A stretch of DNA of 9,888 nucleotides from the NCBI GenBank assembly GCA_964385645.1, contig CAYLPT010000154.1, positions 1 through 9,888 on the forward strand, in the 5' to 3' direction. A program made the translations under genes and the position numbers. The stretch comes from CAYLPT01 sp964385645. GTDB lineage: Bacteria; Armatimonadota; Hebobacteria; Hebobacterales; Hebobacteraceae. The notes below the pieces were generated by a model, which was not told the origin of the DNA, did no database searches, and saw only the letters and a program-made list of their open reading frames with translations. Below are positions 1 to 5,775 of the stretch, piece after piece; position 1 is the first letter of the stretch; every line of letters starts with the position of its first letter.

Positions 1-219
1 GACGTGCTGGTGGTGGGTAGGGCGGGGCCGCGGGAGGTGTCTGACCGGCTGGGGCCGGTGGAGCGGGAGATCGGGCGGGAGCTGAACCCGGTGGTGCTGA
101 CGCCCGGGGAGTTCCGCGCCCGGAGCCGGCGGGGGGACGCATTCCTGAGCGAGGTGATGAGGGGGCCCAAGCTCTACTTGATCGGCGACGAACATGAGGC
201 TGGGCGACTGGCTGGCTAG
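1..219 (+). CDS. MNT-like nucleotidyltransferase domain protein, C-terminal part
   Basis: The reading frame is open from base 1 and ends at TAG 217-219; the N-terminus lies outside the window. The visible 72 residues begin with D-VLVVG, which fits the second Asp and following strand of the DxD motif in minimal nucleotidyltransferases. The LNPVVLTPGEFRAR segment and the GPKLYLIGDE tail match a pattern I know from the end of bacterial HTH-plus-nucleotidyltransferase proteins. The GSxxxGxxxSDxD signature and any N-terminal winged helix would be upstream and cannot be checked. Such proteins transfer nucleotides, usually AMP, to a partner protein and are commonly encoded next to a HEPN protein, as here: the next gene starts inside this one, overlapping by 26 nt. 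The family call is fairly secure; the activity is inferred. Confidence 0.75.
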   Translation, partial: DVLVVGRAGPREVSDRLGPVEREIGRELNPVVLTPGEFRARSRRGDAFLSEVMRGPKLYLIGDEHEAGRLAG

Positions 220-661
220 CGGGGATCTCCAGAAGCAGGCGGCCTCCGCACAGGAGATCCGGCGGCTGTGGGAGGTGGTGGGCCGGGACCTGGCGGATGC
301 CGGGGTGGGGGGGCTGACGACTGATCGGCGGTTCAACACCGCCTATGATGCAGCCTACGGGTTGGCGACGATCGTGCTGCGGGCGGCGGGCTACCGGGTC
401 CGGGGCAGCTCGGCTGGGCACCACTGGCTGACGTTTGCGGCGCTGCCGGAGCTGCTGGGGCCGGGGGCGGAGGCGCGCGCGCGCTACTACCAGGCGTGTC
501 GTCGGAAGCGCCATCAGGCCACCTATGAGCGGGCGGGGGTGGCGACGGAGGTGGAGGTGGAGGAGTTGCTGGCCGATGTGGGGGAGTTCCGGGAGGCGGT
601 GGAGGCGTGGCTGCGGGAGCGGCGGCCGGAGCTGGCGCCGGGGGAGCATAAGCGACGGTGA
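194..661 (+). CDS. HEPN-like domain protein, partner of the upstream nucleotidyltransferase
   Basis: A 155-residue, mostly helical and charged protein. The block RRFNTAYDAAYGLATIVLRA (about 45-64), the G-HH-TF-ALP segment (75-84) and CRRKRHQATYERAG (102-115) match the HEPN-type proteins that sit beside HTH-nucleotidyltransferases. HEPN proteins are often RNases, classically with an Rx4-6H motif. In HepT of the HepT/MntA system the motif extends to HxY, and the Tyr is AMPylated by the partner. Here the Arg cluster (103, 104, 106) and Tyr111 are present, but the position two residues before Tyr is Ala109, not His. Catalysis may therefore be absent or different. The start at ATG 194 lies inside the upstream gene, so translation is probably coupled. 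No transmembrane segment or signal peptide is seen. The fold call is good; a toxin role is unproven. Confidence 0.75.
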   Translation: MRLGDWLASGDLQKQAASAQEIRRLWEVVGRDLADAGVGGLTTDRRFNTAYDAAYGLATIVLRAAGYRVRGSSAGHHWLTFAALPELLGPGAEARARYYQACRRKRHQATYERAGVATEVEVEELLADVGEFREAVEAWLRERRPELAPGEHKRR

Positions 662-1398
662 AGCTGCTGAGCTACAACGTGCTGGAGGGGGCGCTGCCGG
701 ACCGGCTGCAGGCGGCGCTGAGGGTGATAGAGAGCGCGAACGCGGACGTCATCGCGCTCCAGGAGGCGCGGCACTGGCGCAAGAGGCGCCAGGAGGTGTT
801 CCGGCGGGTGCGGCGGGCGCTGGGGATGAGGGGGGTGCTGGCCAAGGCGAACTCTGGCTTCGACATAGCGGTGTTCTCGCGACTGCCGGTGGTGGGATAT
901 GTGAACTACGGGCTGGAGACGGTGTTCCTGCACACTGCGGTGTCGGTGGACGTGCGCTCAGCACGGGGGCAGGTGGTGACGATCTTCGTGGCCCACCTGC
1001 GCCCGGATCAGCCGTCGCGGCGGCGGGAGGCGGAGCTGCTGCTCAAGTGGATGCGGCCCTATCGAGCGCGCTACTGCGCGCTGTGCGGCGATCTGAACAG
1101 CCTGATGGCCGGGGATCCGGTGGCCCGCGCCCGCCTGTGGTCGGGGTCGGAGCTTCACCGGGGCCCGCAGGGGGTGATTGCGGCGATCGAGCGGGAGGGG
1201 TGGACGGACTGCTTTCGAAGGCTGAACCCTAGGGCGCCGGGCTTCACGCTGGGGGCGGGGCGGCGGGTGGCGCGGGTGGACTACATCTTCGCGTCACCGC
1301 CGCTGGCCGAGCGGCTGGTGGGCTGCCAGGTGCTGAGGCACCCGGAGGCGCGCGCAGCCTCCGACCACAGCCCGGTGTGGGCCGCGTTCGACATCTGA
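658..1398 (+). CDS. Endonuclease/exonuclease/phosphatase (EEP) superfamily protein
   Basis: A complete 246-residue protein with all hallmarks of the EEP (DNase I-like) fold, which hydrolyses phosphodiester or phosphate-ester bonds using a divalent metal. These are Asn7 in SYNVLEG, metal-binding Glu36 in ALQEA, His113 in FVAHLRPDQ, GDLNS with Asp145 and Asn147, Asp208 in VDYIF, and SDH at 235-237. The length is that of a minimal single-domain member. No signal peptide or extra domain is visible, so it is probably cytoplasmic. The substrate (DNA, RNA, phosphoinositide-like or other) cannot be told from sequence. It starts with GTG 658-660, which shares bases with the HEPN stop codon (GTGA), so translational coupling is very likely. 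It could be the nuclease component of the module or merely a co-transcribed metabolic enzyme. Confidence 0.88.
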   Translation: MKLLSYNVLEGALPDRLQAALRVIESANADVIALQEARHWRKRRQEVFRRVRRALGMRGVLAKANSGFDIAVFSRLPVVGYVNYGLETVFLHTAVSVDVRSARGQVVTIFVAHLRPDQPSRRREAELLLKWMRPYRARYCALCGDLNSLMAGDPVARARLWSGSELHRGPQGVIAAIEREGWTDCFRRLNPRAPGFTLGAGRRVARVDYIFASPPLAERLVGCQVLRHPEARAASDHSPVWAAFDI

Positions 1399-1402
1399 GA
1401 TT

Positions 1403-1408
1403 AGGAGG
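1403..1408 (+). promoter_or_regulatory. Ribosome binding site deciding the start of the PfkB kinase
   Basis: A perfect AGGAGG. Two in-frame ATGs follow: 1411, only 2 nt away, and 1417, 8 nt away. The second has normal spacing and is preferred. Confidence 0.75.
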
Positions 1409-1416
1409 CGATGGCC

Positions 1417-2352
1417 ATGTCGTTGGAGTCGGGGCCGCGCGGGGGCCCGGTGCTGATCGTGGGGTCGGTGGCGCTGGACACGGTGCGCACCCCCTTCGGG
1501 GAGGTCAGCGAGGCGCTGGGGGGATCGGCAAGCTACGCGGCGACGGCAGCTAGTTTCTTCTGCCCAGTGCGGGTGGTGGCGGTGGTGGGGGAGGACTTCC
1601 CGGAGGAGAACGTAGCCCGGCTGGCGGGCCGGGAGGTGGACCTGGGCGGGCTGCAGCGGGCCCCGGGGAGGACGTTTCGCTGGCAGGGCTACTATGAGTA
1701 CGACCTCAGCCAGGCCCACACGGTGAGCACGGAGCTGAACGTGTTCGAGTCCTTCCGGCCCCGGCTGCCGGAGGAGTACCGGAGCTCCCCTTACGTGTTC
1801 CTTGCCAACATAGACCCGGGGCTGCAGCTTGCGGTGCTGGATCAGCTCCACCGGCCAAGGCTGGTGGCGTGTGACACGATGAACTTCTGGATCGAGCGGG
1901 CGCCGGAGAAGGTGTTGGAGGTGCTGGCGCGGGTGGACATCGCGCTGATGAACGACGCGGAGGCGCGGCAGCTCTGCGGGGAGGCGAACCTGATCGCCGC
2001 CGCGCGCCGGATCCTGAACTGCGGCCCCGGGGTGGTGCTCATCAAGAAGGGGGAGCACGGGGCGCTGATGATGTCCCACGAGTCCTGCTTCGCGGCGGCC
2101 AGCTATCCGCTGGAGGAGGTGCGGGACCCGACGGGCGCGGGGGACGCGTTCGCGGGCGGGCTGCTGGGATACCTGGCGCGGACGGGGGAGGAGGGGGACG
2201 AGGTGCTCCGGCGGGCGGCGGTCTGCGGCGCAGTGATGGCGTCCTACGCGGTGGAGGACTTCTCGCTCGGGCGGTTGCTGGAGCTGACGCCGGAGGAGAT
2301 CGCGGAGCGCTACCACGAGATCGTGGCGATGACGCGGTGTGGGAGGCTGTGA
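1417..2352 (+). CDS. PfkB-family carbohydrate/nucleoside kinase
   Basis: A 311-residue cytoplasmic kinase of the ribokinase/PfkB superfamily, transferring the ATP gamma-phosphate to a sugar or nucleoside hydroxyl. The N-terminal signature is the glycine pair and substrate-lid region LGGSASYAATAASFF (34-48). The C-terminal signature is DPTGAGDAFAGGLLGYL (237-253), where GAGD is the anion hole and Asp243 is the catalytic base. LMND (177-180) and LIKKGEHGALM (208-218) match the usual strands of the fold. The length is typical and nothing is missing. ATG 1411 is an alternative start adding two residues, but its SD spacing is too short. It lies 18 nt after the EEP gene in the same direction and is probably in the same operon. 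The substrate is not identifiable; no gene nearby clearly defines a pathway for it. Confidence 0.9.
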   Translation: MSLESGPRGGPVLIVGSVALDTVRTPFGEVSEALGGSASYAATAASFFCPVRVVAVVGEDFPEENVARLAGREVDLGGLQRAPGRTFRWQGYYEYDLSQAHTVSTELNVFESFRPRLPEEYRSSPYVFLANIDPGLQLAVLDQLHRPRLVACDTMNFWIERAPEKVLEVLARVDIALMNDAEARQLCGEANLIAAARRILNCGPGVVLIKKGEHGALMMSHESCFAAASYPLEEVRDPTGAGDAFAGGLLGYLARTGEEGDEVLRRAAVCGAVMASYAVEDFSLGRLLELTPEEIAERYHEIVAMTRCGRL

Positions 2353-2367
2353 GAGGGGAAGATGAGA

Positions 2368-2386
2368 GGCAGGCAGGGTGCCTGCC
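2368..2386 (+). terminator. Hairpin just downstream of the kinase gene, possible terminator
   Basis: GGCAGGCA pairs perfectly with TGCCTGCC around a GGG loop, 15 nt after the stop codon. The position suits a terminator, but it is followed by CCCCGCC rather than a T-run. A non-canonical terminator or a dispersed intergenic repeat unit are both possible. Confidence 0.4.
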
Positions 2387-2404
2387 CCCGCCGGCGGGAG
2401 GGGC

Positions 2405-2441
2405 GGCGCGGATGCGGCGCGACGGCGCCGACATCCGCGCC
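2405..2441. repeat. Long imperfect inverted repeat (16-bp stem)
   Basis: The left arm 2405-2420 pairs with 2425-2441: ten outer pairs (GGCGCGGATG with CATCCGCGCC) and six inner pairs (CGGCGC with GCGCCG). A GACG loop and one bulged A at 2431 complete it. As RNA it would be very stable. Function is unknown; REP-like element, terminator or leader structure are candidates. Confidence 0.6.
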
Positions 2442-2520
2442 CTAGAGAACAGCGGCGGTCTGAGGGTTGAGGGCCCGAGACCGCGGGATGGCGGGCGGGC
2501 GCCTGAGGCGACCTGGCCGC

Positions 2521-2530
2521 AAGGGGGTGA
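2521..2530 (+). promoter_or_regulatory. Extended ribosome binding site deciding a GTG start
   Basis: AAGGGGGTGA differs at one base from the full anti-16S sequence AAGGAGGTGA. It ends 7 nt before GTG 2538. This supports GTG 2538 over the in-frame ATG 2337, which lies inside the kinase gene. Confidence 0.7.
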
Positions 2531-2537
2531 TCTGGCA

Positions 2538-3047
2538 GTGAGCAGGCGGCTGTGCGTATTCTGCGGGCCCGTAGTCGCGCTCGCGGCCCTGGGGCTGCTT
2601 GTCCTCTCGGCGGCGCCTTCGCAGGGCCCCGAGCCGGCGAGCGGGGCCGCGTCGCCGGCGGGCCGACCAGGACGCGATCACGCGCCCGAGAACTATGAGC
2701 CCCTGCCCGTTGACGAGTTCAACGGAGAGGTCGAGGAGGCGGCCGCGAGGGGGGAGCGCTGGCCGCGGCTGGCCATCCTGGTCGCGCTGGCGTTCGTGGG
2801 TGAGGATATCCAGTGCCGCCTCCGGACCATCGAGGTGCGCAGCCAGCCCGAGGACTTCGCCTCTGCCGATATCACCATCACCGATGACGGTTACCTCGAC
2901 GACTCGGTGCGCGGCTGCAGGTGGGTGCTCCGCCTGGAGAGGACCGCCGACGGCCCCTGGCGGCTTGTGGGGGCCCGGCGGGCCTTCCGCTGCTGGCGTG
3001 GTCGCGCTGACGGCACGACGGGGTGGTCGTCGGCGCCCTGCCTGTGA
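2538..3047 (+). CDS. Secreted protein of unknown function
   Basis: A 169-residue protein. Residues 1-30 form a Sec signal peptide: a basic start (VSRRL), a hydrophobic core at about 11-25 (VVALAALGLLVLSAA), and a likely cleavage site around AAPSQG. A low-complexity Pro/Ala/Gly linker (27-50) precedes a compact domain at about 55-169. That domain ends with DGYLDDSVRGCRWVLRLE, then GPWRLVGARRAFRCWRGR and a final W-SSAPC. I know this WRL-RC-x-GR-W-x3-PC ending from uncharacterised bacterial proteins, often lipoproteins or exported proteins, and know no function for it. Four mature-domain cysteines (93, 127, 152, 168) could form disulfides after export. The gene is preceded by its own strong SD and converges on the minus-strand URO-D-like gene, so it may be a single-gene unit. 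Confidence 0.7.
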   Translation: MSRRLCVFCGPVVALAALGLLVLSAAPSQGPEPASGAASPAGRPGRDHAPENYEPLPVDEFNGEVEEAAARGERWPRLAILVALAFVGEDIQCRLRTIEVRSQPEDFASADITITDDGYLDDSVRGCRWVLRLERTADGPWRLVGARRAFRCWRGRADGTTGWSSAPCL

Positions 3048-3090
3048 GCTGCCGGGCGGAACGGCTGAGGCGCCCTGGCCAGCGAATAGG

Positions 3091-3108
3091 CTCGCCCCGC
3101 GGGGGGAG
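3091..3108. terminator. Weak GC hairpin between convergent genes
   Basis: CTCGCCCC pairs with GGGGGGAG at seven of eight positions around a tiny loop. It lies in the 78-nt gap between the stop of the secreted-protein gene and the stop of the URO-D-like gene. There is no T-run on either side, so a terminator role is only a positional guess. Confidence 0.2.
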
Positions 3109-3125
3109 GGCGGAATCTCAAGCCG

Positions 3126-4355
3126 CTAAGCGATCCGCGCCACCTCCTCCATCGCGATCTTCTCCCACTCCGCGAGGCGGGCCGGTTCGCCCCTGAAGGT
3201 GTGGATGTCCTTCATGATGACCTCGACCGGGCAGCCGCGGGTCTGCTCCAGAGAGGCGCGCAGCTCGCGGCGGGCGCGGCCTGGGTCCCAGCCCTCGGAG
3301 GCGAGCACGGCCGGGTTGGGCTTCAGCGACAGCACGTACTCGCCGCCGGTCTGCTCGGCGGCCGCCGCGGGGTCGGCCCAGGGGCTGATCGAGATGCGGC
3401 GCAGCCGGGGGATGGTCTTGAGCAGGTGGATCTTGTGGTGCAGCGGCTCGCAGCAGCCGTAGTAGATGAGCCCGAAGCGCGCCAGGTAGCGCTTCTCGTA
3501 CTGGAGGCAGAACTCGTCGTGCATGGCCGGGGAGACGCCGGCGAAGATCTGCCCGGTGGACATCCCCCACTGATCGCGGGGGCGGACGTGCTCGGGGTCG
3601 CAGTCGGGCGGGGGCAGCTCGTCGGTGATGCCGGGGCCGCCCGAGCCGACGCGGTGGTTGCCGTTGCCCACCGACAGCAGGCGGTGGCGCTCGAGCTGGT
3701 CGAGGCGCGCGAGGAGAGCGTCCACGACACGGCCGATCGCTTTGTGCACGAGTCCCGGGCGCTCGATCATGTCCACGTAGAGCTGATCTATCCCGTACCA
3801 CTGGACCAGCATATCCCAGGGCGCGCACCCCTCGTGGACGATGCCGCGGCTCTCGACCGGCAGGACATCGCCGAACAGGTCGGAGAGGGACTCGCGGCGG
3901 CGCTCGGTGTCCTCCCAGTCGGGGGTGATCTGGGGGTCGCGGATCTTGGCGAGGTCTGCGTCCTCGCGGATGACCGGTTCGTAGTGGGCTGCGCCGCGGG
4001 CGAAGTCTGGCACCGTGGCGTCGGCGGCCAGCCCGTAGCCGGTGTCGTGGAAGACATAGGGGCTGTACCATCGCGGCTCCACGACCATGTCGGCCGGAAA
4101 GTGGCGCCACTGGTAGAGGAGCTGGCGTAGGGCGGACTCGAGGGCACGGAGGCGCTCATCGGCGCACTGTGTCGCCACCTCGGGGACCTCCAGCCAGGGG
4201 ACCTCGTCTATCCACACCAAGGGCCTGGTGGGGCGGAGTCCGTTGAGGTCGCTCCAGCGCCGGGCGCGCTCCTGTTGCTCGGGAAGAGCGCCGATCTCGG
4301 CGACCTGCTCGGCCAGGGCGCGGATGACGTCCCGGTCGCGGTTGGAGACGGGCAT
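3126..4355 (-). CDS. Uroporphyrinogen decarboxylase (URO-D)-like barrel protein
   Basis: A 409-residue cytoplasmic protein. The C-terminal half matches URO-D-like proteins of uncultured and environmental bacteria. Segments include GIVHEGCAPWDML (171-183), the M-STGQIFAGVSPAMHDEF stretch (265-282), YYGCCEPLHHK (298-308) and ISISPWADP (321-329). These are followed by GGEYVLSLKPNPAVLA (337-352). The superfamily contains haem-pathway decarboxylases and cobalamin-dependent methyltransferases (MtaA/CmuA type) with zinc bound by His and Cys. Cys301/302 with His306/307 could be such a site, but this is inference. True HemE is shorter and lacks this layout, so I do not call it haem synthesis. ATG 4355 is 8 nt after the RraA stop, so the pair is co-transcribed. 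The SD is weak, suggesting coupling. A longer upstream extension of the frame overlaps RraA and looks like shadow sequence. Confidence 0.75.
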   Translation of the reverse strand: MPVSNRDRDVIRALAEQVAEIGALPEQQERARRWSDLNGLRPTRPLVWIDEVPWLEVPEVATQCADERLRALESALRQLLYQWRHFPADMVVEPRWYSPYVFHDTGYGLAADATVPDFARGAAHYEPVIREDADLAKIRDPQITPDWEDTERRRESLSDLFGDVLPVESRGIVHEGCAPWDMLVQWYGIDQLYVDMIERPGLVHKAIGRVVDALLARLDQLERHRLLSVGNGNHRVGSGGPGITDELPPPDCDPEHVRPRDQWGMSTGQIFAGVSPAMHDEFCLQYEKRYLARFGLIYYGCCEPLHHKIHLLKTIPRLRRISISPWADPAAAAEQTGGEYVLSLKPNPAVLASEGWDPGRARRELRASLEQTRGCPVEVIMKDIHTFRGEPARLAEWEKIAMEEVARIA

Positions 4356-4363
4356 CGCCGCTC

Positions 4364-5071
4364 TCACTGCCGGCGGGCGTCGCCGAGGGTGTCGTCCGGG
4401 GGCAGGCCGAGGTCGCGGTAGAGCTGGGCGCGGTCCCGCTGGTCCTGGGCGTGGATGGCCTCGGCGAAGCGCAGCACCTGCTCCGCGCGGGCGCGGGGGA
4501 TGACGAGCACGCCGTCGTCGTCGGCGGAGACGATGTCGCCAGGGTTGACGGTGACGCCCGCGCACTCGACGGGCACGTTGACGCCCCCGTTGACCACGCG
4601 GCCATACACGTGGTTGAAGGTCCGCCGGGTGCACCACACCTTGAGCTGCTGGAGGTTGCACTCGTAGGAGTCGCGGCAGCCGCCGTCCACAACCACGCCC
4701 ACCACGCCGCACTTCACCGCGCTGAGCCCGATGAGGGAGCCCCAGATGCCCCCCGGGTAGCCGCCCATGTCAATGACAACCACGCGGTCCTTGCCCTCCG
4801 CAGCGAGGCCGGCCTGGAAGGTGTAGGTGTCCTGACACCAGCGGCCCAGCTCCCCCAGGTACTCCTCGATGCTCTCGCAGGCCTTGACCCCGGACTGGGC
4901 GGGGATGAGCTTGACGGTGTAGGCGAAGCCGGCCGTCGCCAGCCCCGGCCTCAGCGGGCGCATCTCGTGGGACATGGTCCCTGTGTTGACGAGGCCGAGG
5001 GCGTCGAGGCCATCGGAGAGATCGGCGGGCCGGCAGCGGCGAATCCTCTCGAGCAACTCCTGGTCGGTCAC
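4364..5071 (-). CDS. RraA-family protein (HMG aldolase / RraA-like fold)
   Basis: A 235-residue protein of the RraA family, which includes 4-hydroxy-4-methyl-2-oxoglutarate aldolases, oxaloacetate decarboxylases and the RNase E regulator RraA. Visible signatures are DLSDGLDALG (17-26), GGIWGSLIGLSAVKCG (107-122), VVVDGGCRD (126-134) and VNPGDIVSADDDGVLVIP (175-192). The Arg133-Asp134 pair corresponds to the substrate and metal residues required in the aldolases, so an enzyme is more likely than a purely regulatory RraA. Start: GTG 5071 with GGAGG five bases upstream. It is immediately followed by the URO-D-like gene. Such RraA paralogues are often found among sugar-acid or keto-acid catabolic genes in environmental bacteria. 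The exact substrate is unknown. Confidence 0.88.
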   Translation of the reverse strand: MTDQELLERIRRCRPADLSDGLDALGLVNTGTMSHEMRPLRPGLATAGFAYTVKLIPAQSGVKACESIEEYLGELGRWCQDTYTFQAGLAAEGKDRVVVIDMGGYPGGIWGSLIGLSAVKCGVVGVVVDGGCRDSYECNLQQLKVWCTRRTFNHVYGRVVNGGVNVPVECAGVTVNPGDIVSADDDGVLVIPRARAEQVLRFAEAIHAQDQRDRAQLYRDLGLPPDDTLGDARRQ

Positions 5072-5174
5072 GGGGTCCTCCGGCTATGGGGTGTGGCGGC
5101 CGGCACAGGGCGCGGCCGCGGGGCTGCGATTCGCCCTGACCTGGCCGGGGTCCTCTTTGCGGTGTACTGGGGCC

Positions 5175-5597
5175 TCAGGGGGCAGCGGCGCCCACGCGCT
5201 CTCGCCGGGGTTCGGGCGCGGCCGGGCCCTCGACGGGCGCGAGCAGGGAGCGGGCGGCTTGCACGACGCGGCCGATCCGGAGGGGTGGGGAGAGGCGCAT
5301 CGCGGGCCCGGTGGGCTCGACCAGCGCGCCTGCGGCCTGGGGGCGGCGGCTGAGCAGGATGATCGGGACCTCGGCGCCGCCCCGCCTCTGGCGGATGGCG
5401 GCCGCGAGGTCGGGCGCGCCGAGCACCGGCAGGTCATCCTCGGCGATCACGAGGTCGGGGCGCTCGAAGGAGACCTTGAGCAGACACTCGAGGGTGTCCT
5501 CTGCGCAGATGGCGGTGAAGCCGGCGTATTCGAGGGCATCGCGCAGCAGGGCGCGCTGGCCCGGCTGCGTGAGGAGAAGCAGCACCCGTGGCGTCAT
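5175..5597 (-). CDS. Stand-alone degenerate receiver (pseudo-receiver) domain protein
   Basis: A 140-residue single-domain protein that aligns along its length with CheY-like receivers but has lost every phosphorylation residue. The N-terminal acidic pair position reads Leu9-Thr10 (RVLLLLTQP). The phosphoacceptor is Glu53 (PDLVIAEDDLP). The conserved Lys position is Pro104 (MRLSPPL, where receivers have LTKPF). Ser83 keeps the Thr/Ser position. It probably acts as a phosphorylation-independent protein-interaction module; Glu might mimic a phosphorylated state. No output domain is present; a Pro/Ala/Arg-rich tail (121-140) follows. Start: ATG 5597 is preferred over ATG 5603 because GGAGG is 7 nt from the former and 1 nt from the latter. 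It lies downstream of a canonical receiver gene in the same orientation, separated by 178 nt. Confidence 0.8.
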   Translation of the reverse strand: MTPRVLLLLTQPGQRALLRDALEYAGFTAICAEDTLECLLKVSFERPDLVIAEDDLPVLGAPDLAAAIRQRRGGAEVPIILLSRRPQAAGALVEPTGPAMRLSPPLRIGRVVQAARSLLAPVEGPAAPEPRRERVGAAAP

Positions 5598-5620
5598 GTA
5601 CATGCCTCCGCGAACACGGC

Positions 5621-5657
5621 GCCGGCGCGCCCTCCCGCCCTCGGGAGGAGCGCCGGC
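5621..5657 (-). repeat. Leader inverted repeat upstream of the pseudo-receiver gene
   Basis: GCCGGCGC (5621-5628) and CCTCCCG (5631-5637) pair with CGGGAGG (5642-5648) and GCGCCGGC (5650-5657), leaving a small internal loop and a CCCT loop. This 15-bp stem ends 23 nt upstream of the ATG. If transcribed it forms a leader hairpin close to the SD. Confidence 0.5.
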
Positions 5658-5684
5658 TTGAGATGGGTGGCCCGTGCTCAACCT

Positions 5685-5697
5685 GGTTTTTCCGCAC
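5685..5697 (-). promoter_or_regulatory. Motif shared with the other receiver gene, copy 1
   Basis: On the minus strand it reads GTGCGGAAAAACC and starts about 100 nt upstream of the pseudo-receiver start. It matches 12 of 13 bases of the copy at 6252-6264. It could be an operator or a promoter element; the GGAAxAACC core resembles -35 elements of some ECF sigma factors, which is speculative. Confidence 0.35.
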
Positions 5698-5775
5698 TTG
5701 GCAGCGATCCGAAGGCGCGCGTCGCGCCCCTCCGCGCACCGGAGGCCGACAAGGGGGCGGGATGTGCGGGCCGGC

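Larger units (their letters stand above)
2353..2537 (+). other. 185-nt intergenic region with three stacked inverted repeats
   Basis: No convincing gene is present. The frame of the following gene stays open upstream here, but its translation looks like Gly/Arg-rich shadow sequence. The region holds an 8-bp hairpin starting 15 nt after the kinase stop, the perfect palindrome CCCGCCGGCGGG at 2386-2397, and a 16-bp hairpin at 2405-2441. The next gene's SD follows at 2521-2530. None of the hairpins is followed by a T-run. Confidence 0.6.

Noticed and set aside
1294..2316. Minus-strand open frame opposite the PfkB kinase
   Set aside because: Composition is Arg/His/Pro-rich without motifs, and the opposite strand carries a complete PfkB kinase with both signatures.
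2337..2537. Longer N-terminus for the secreted protein from ATG 2337
   Set aside because: It would put 67 low-complexity residues before the signal peptide and overlap the kinase. GTG 2538 has a near-perfect extended SD.
3201..4130. Plus-strand frame of about 309 codons opposite the URO-D-like gene
   Set aside because: Low-complexity Val/Ala/Gly/Asp translation is the typical antisense image of a GC-rich gene, and there is no SD.
3126..4355. HemE (haem biosynthesis uroporphyrinogen decarboxylase)
   Set aside because: Only superfamily resemblance. The length, the N-terminal half and the C-terminal motifs differ from HemE, and no other haem genes are nearby.
4356..4712. N-terminal extension of the URO-D-like frame
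   Set aside because: It overlaps RraA in another frame and is Arg/Pro-rich. The first family-like residues begin at ATG 4355, 8 nt after the RraA stop.
4451..5353. Plus-strand frame opposite RraA and the pseudo-receiver
   Set aside because: It spans two genes with recognised motifs and an intergenic gap, and has no protein-like pattern.
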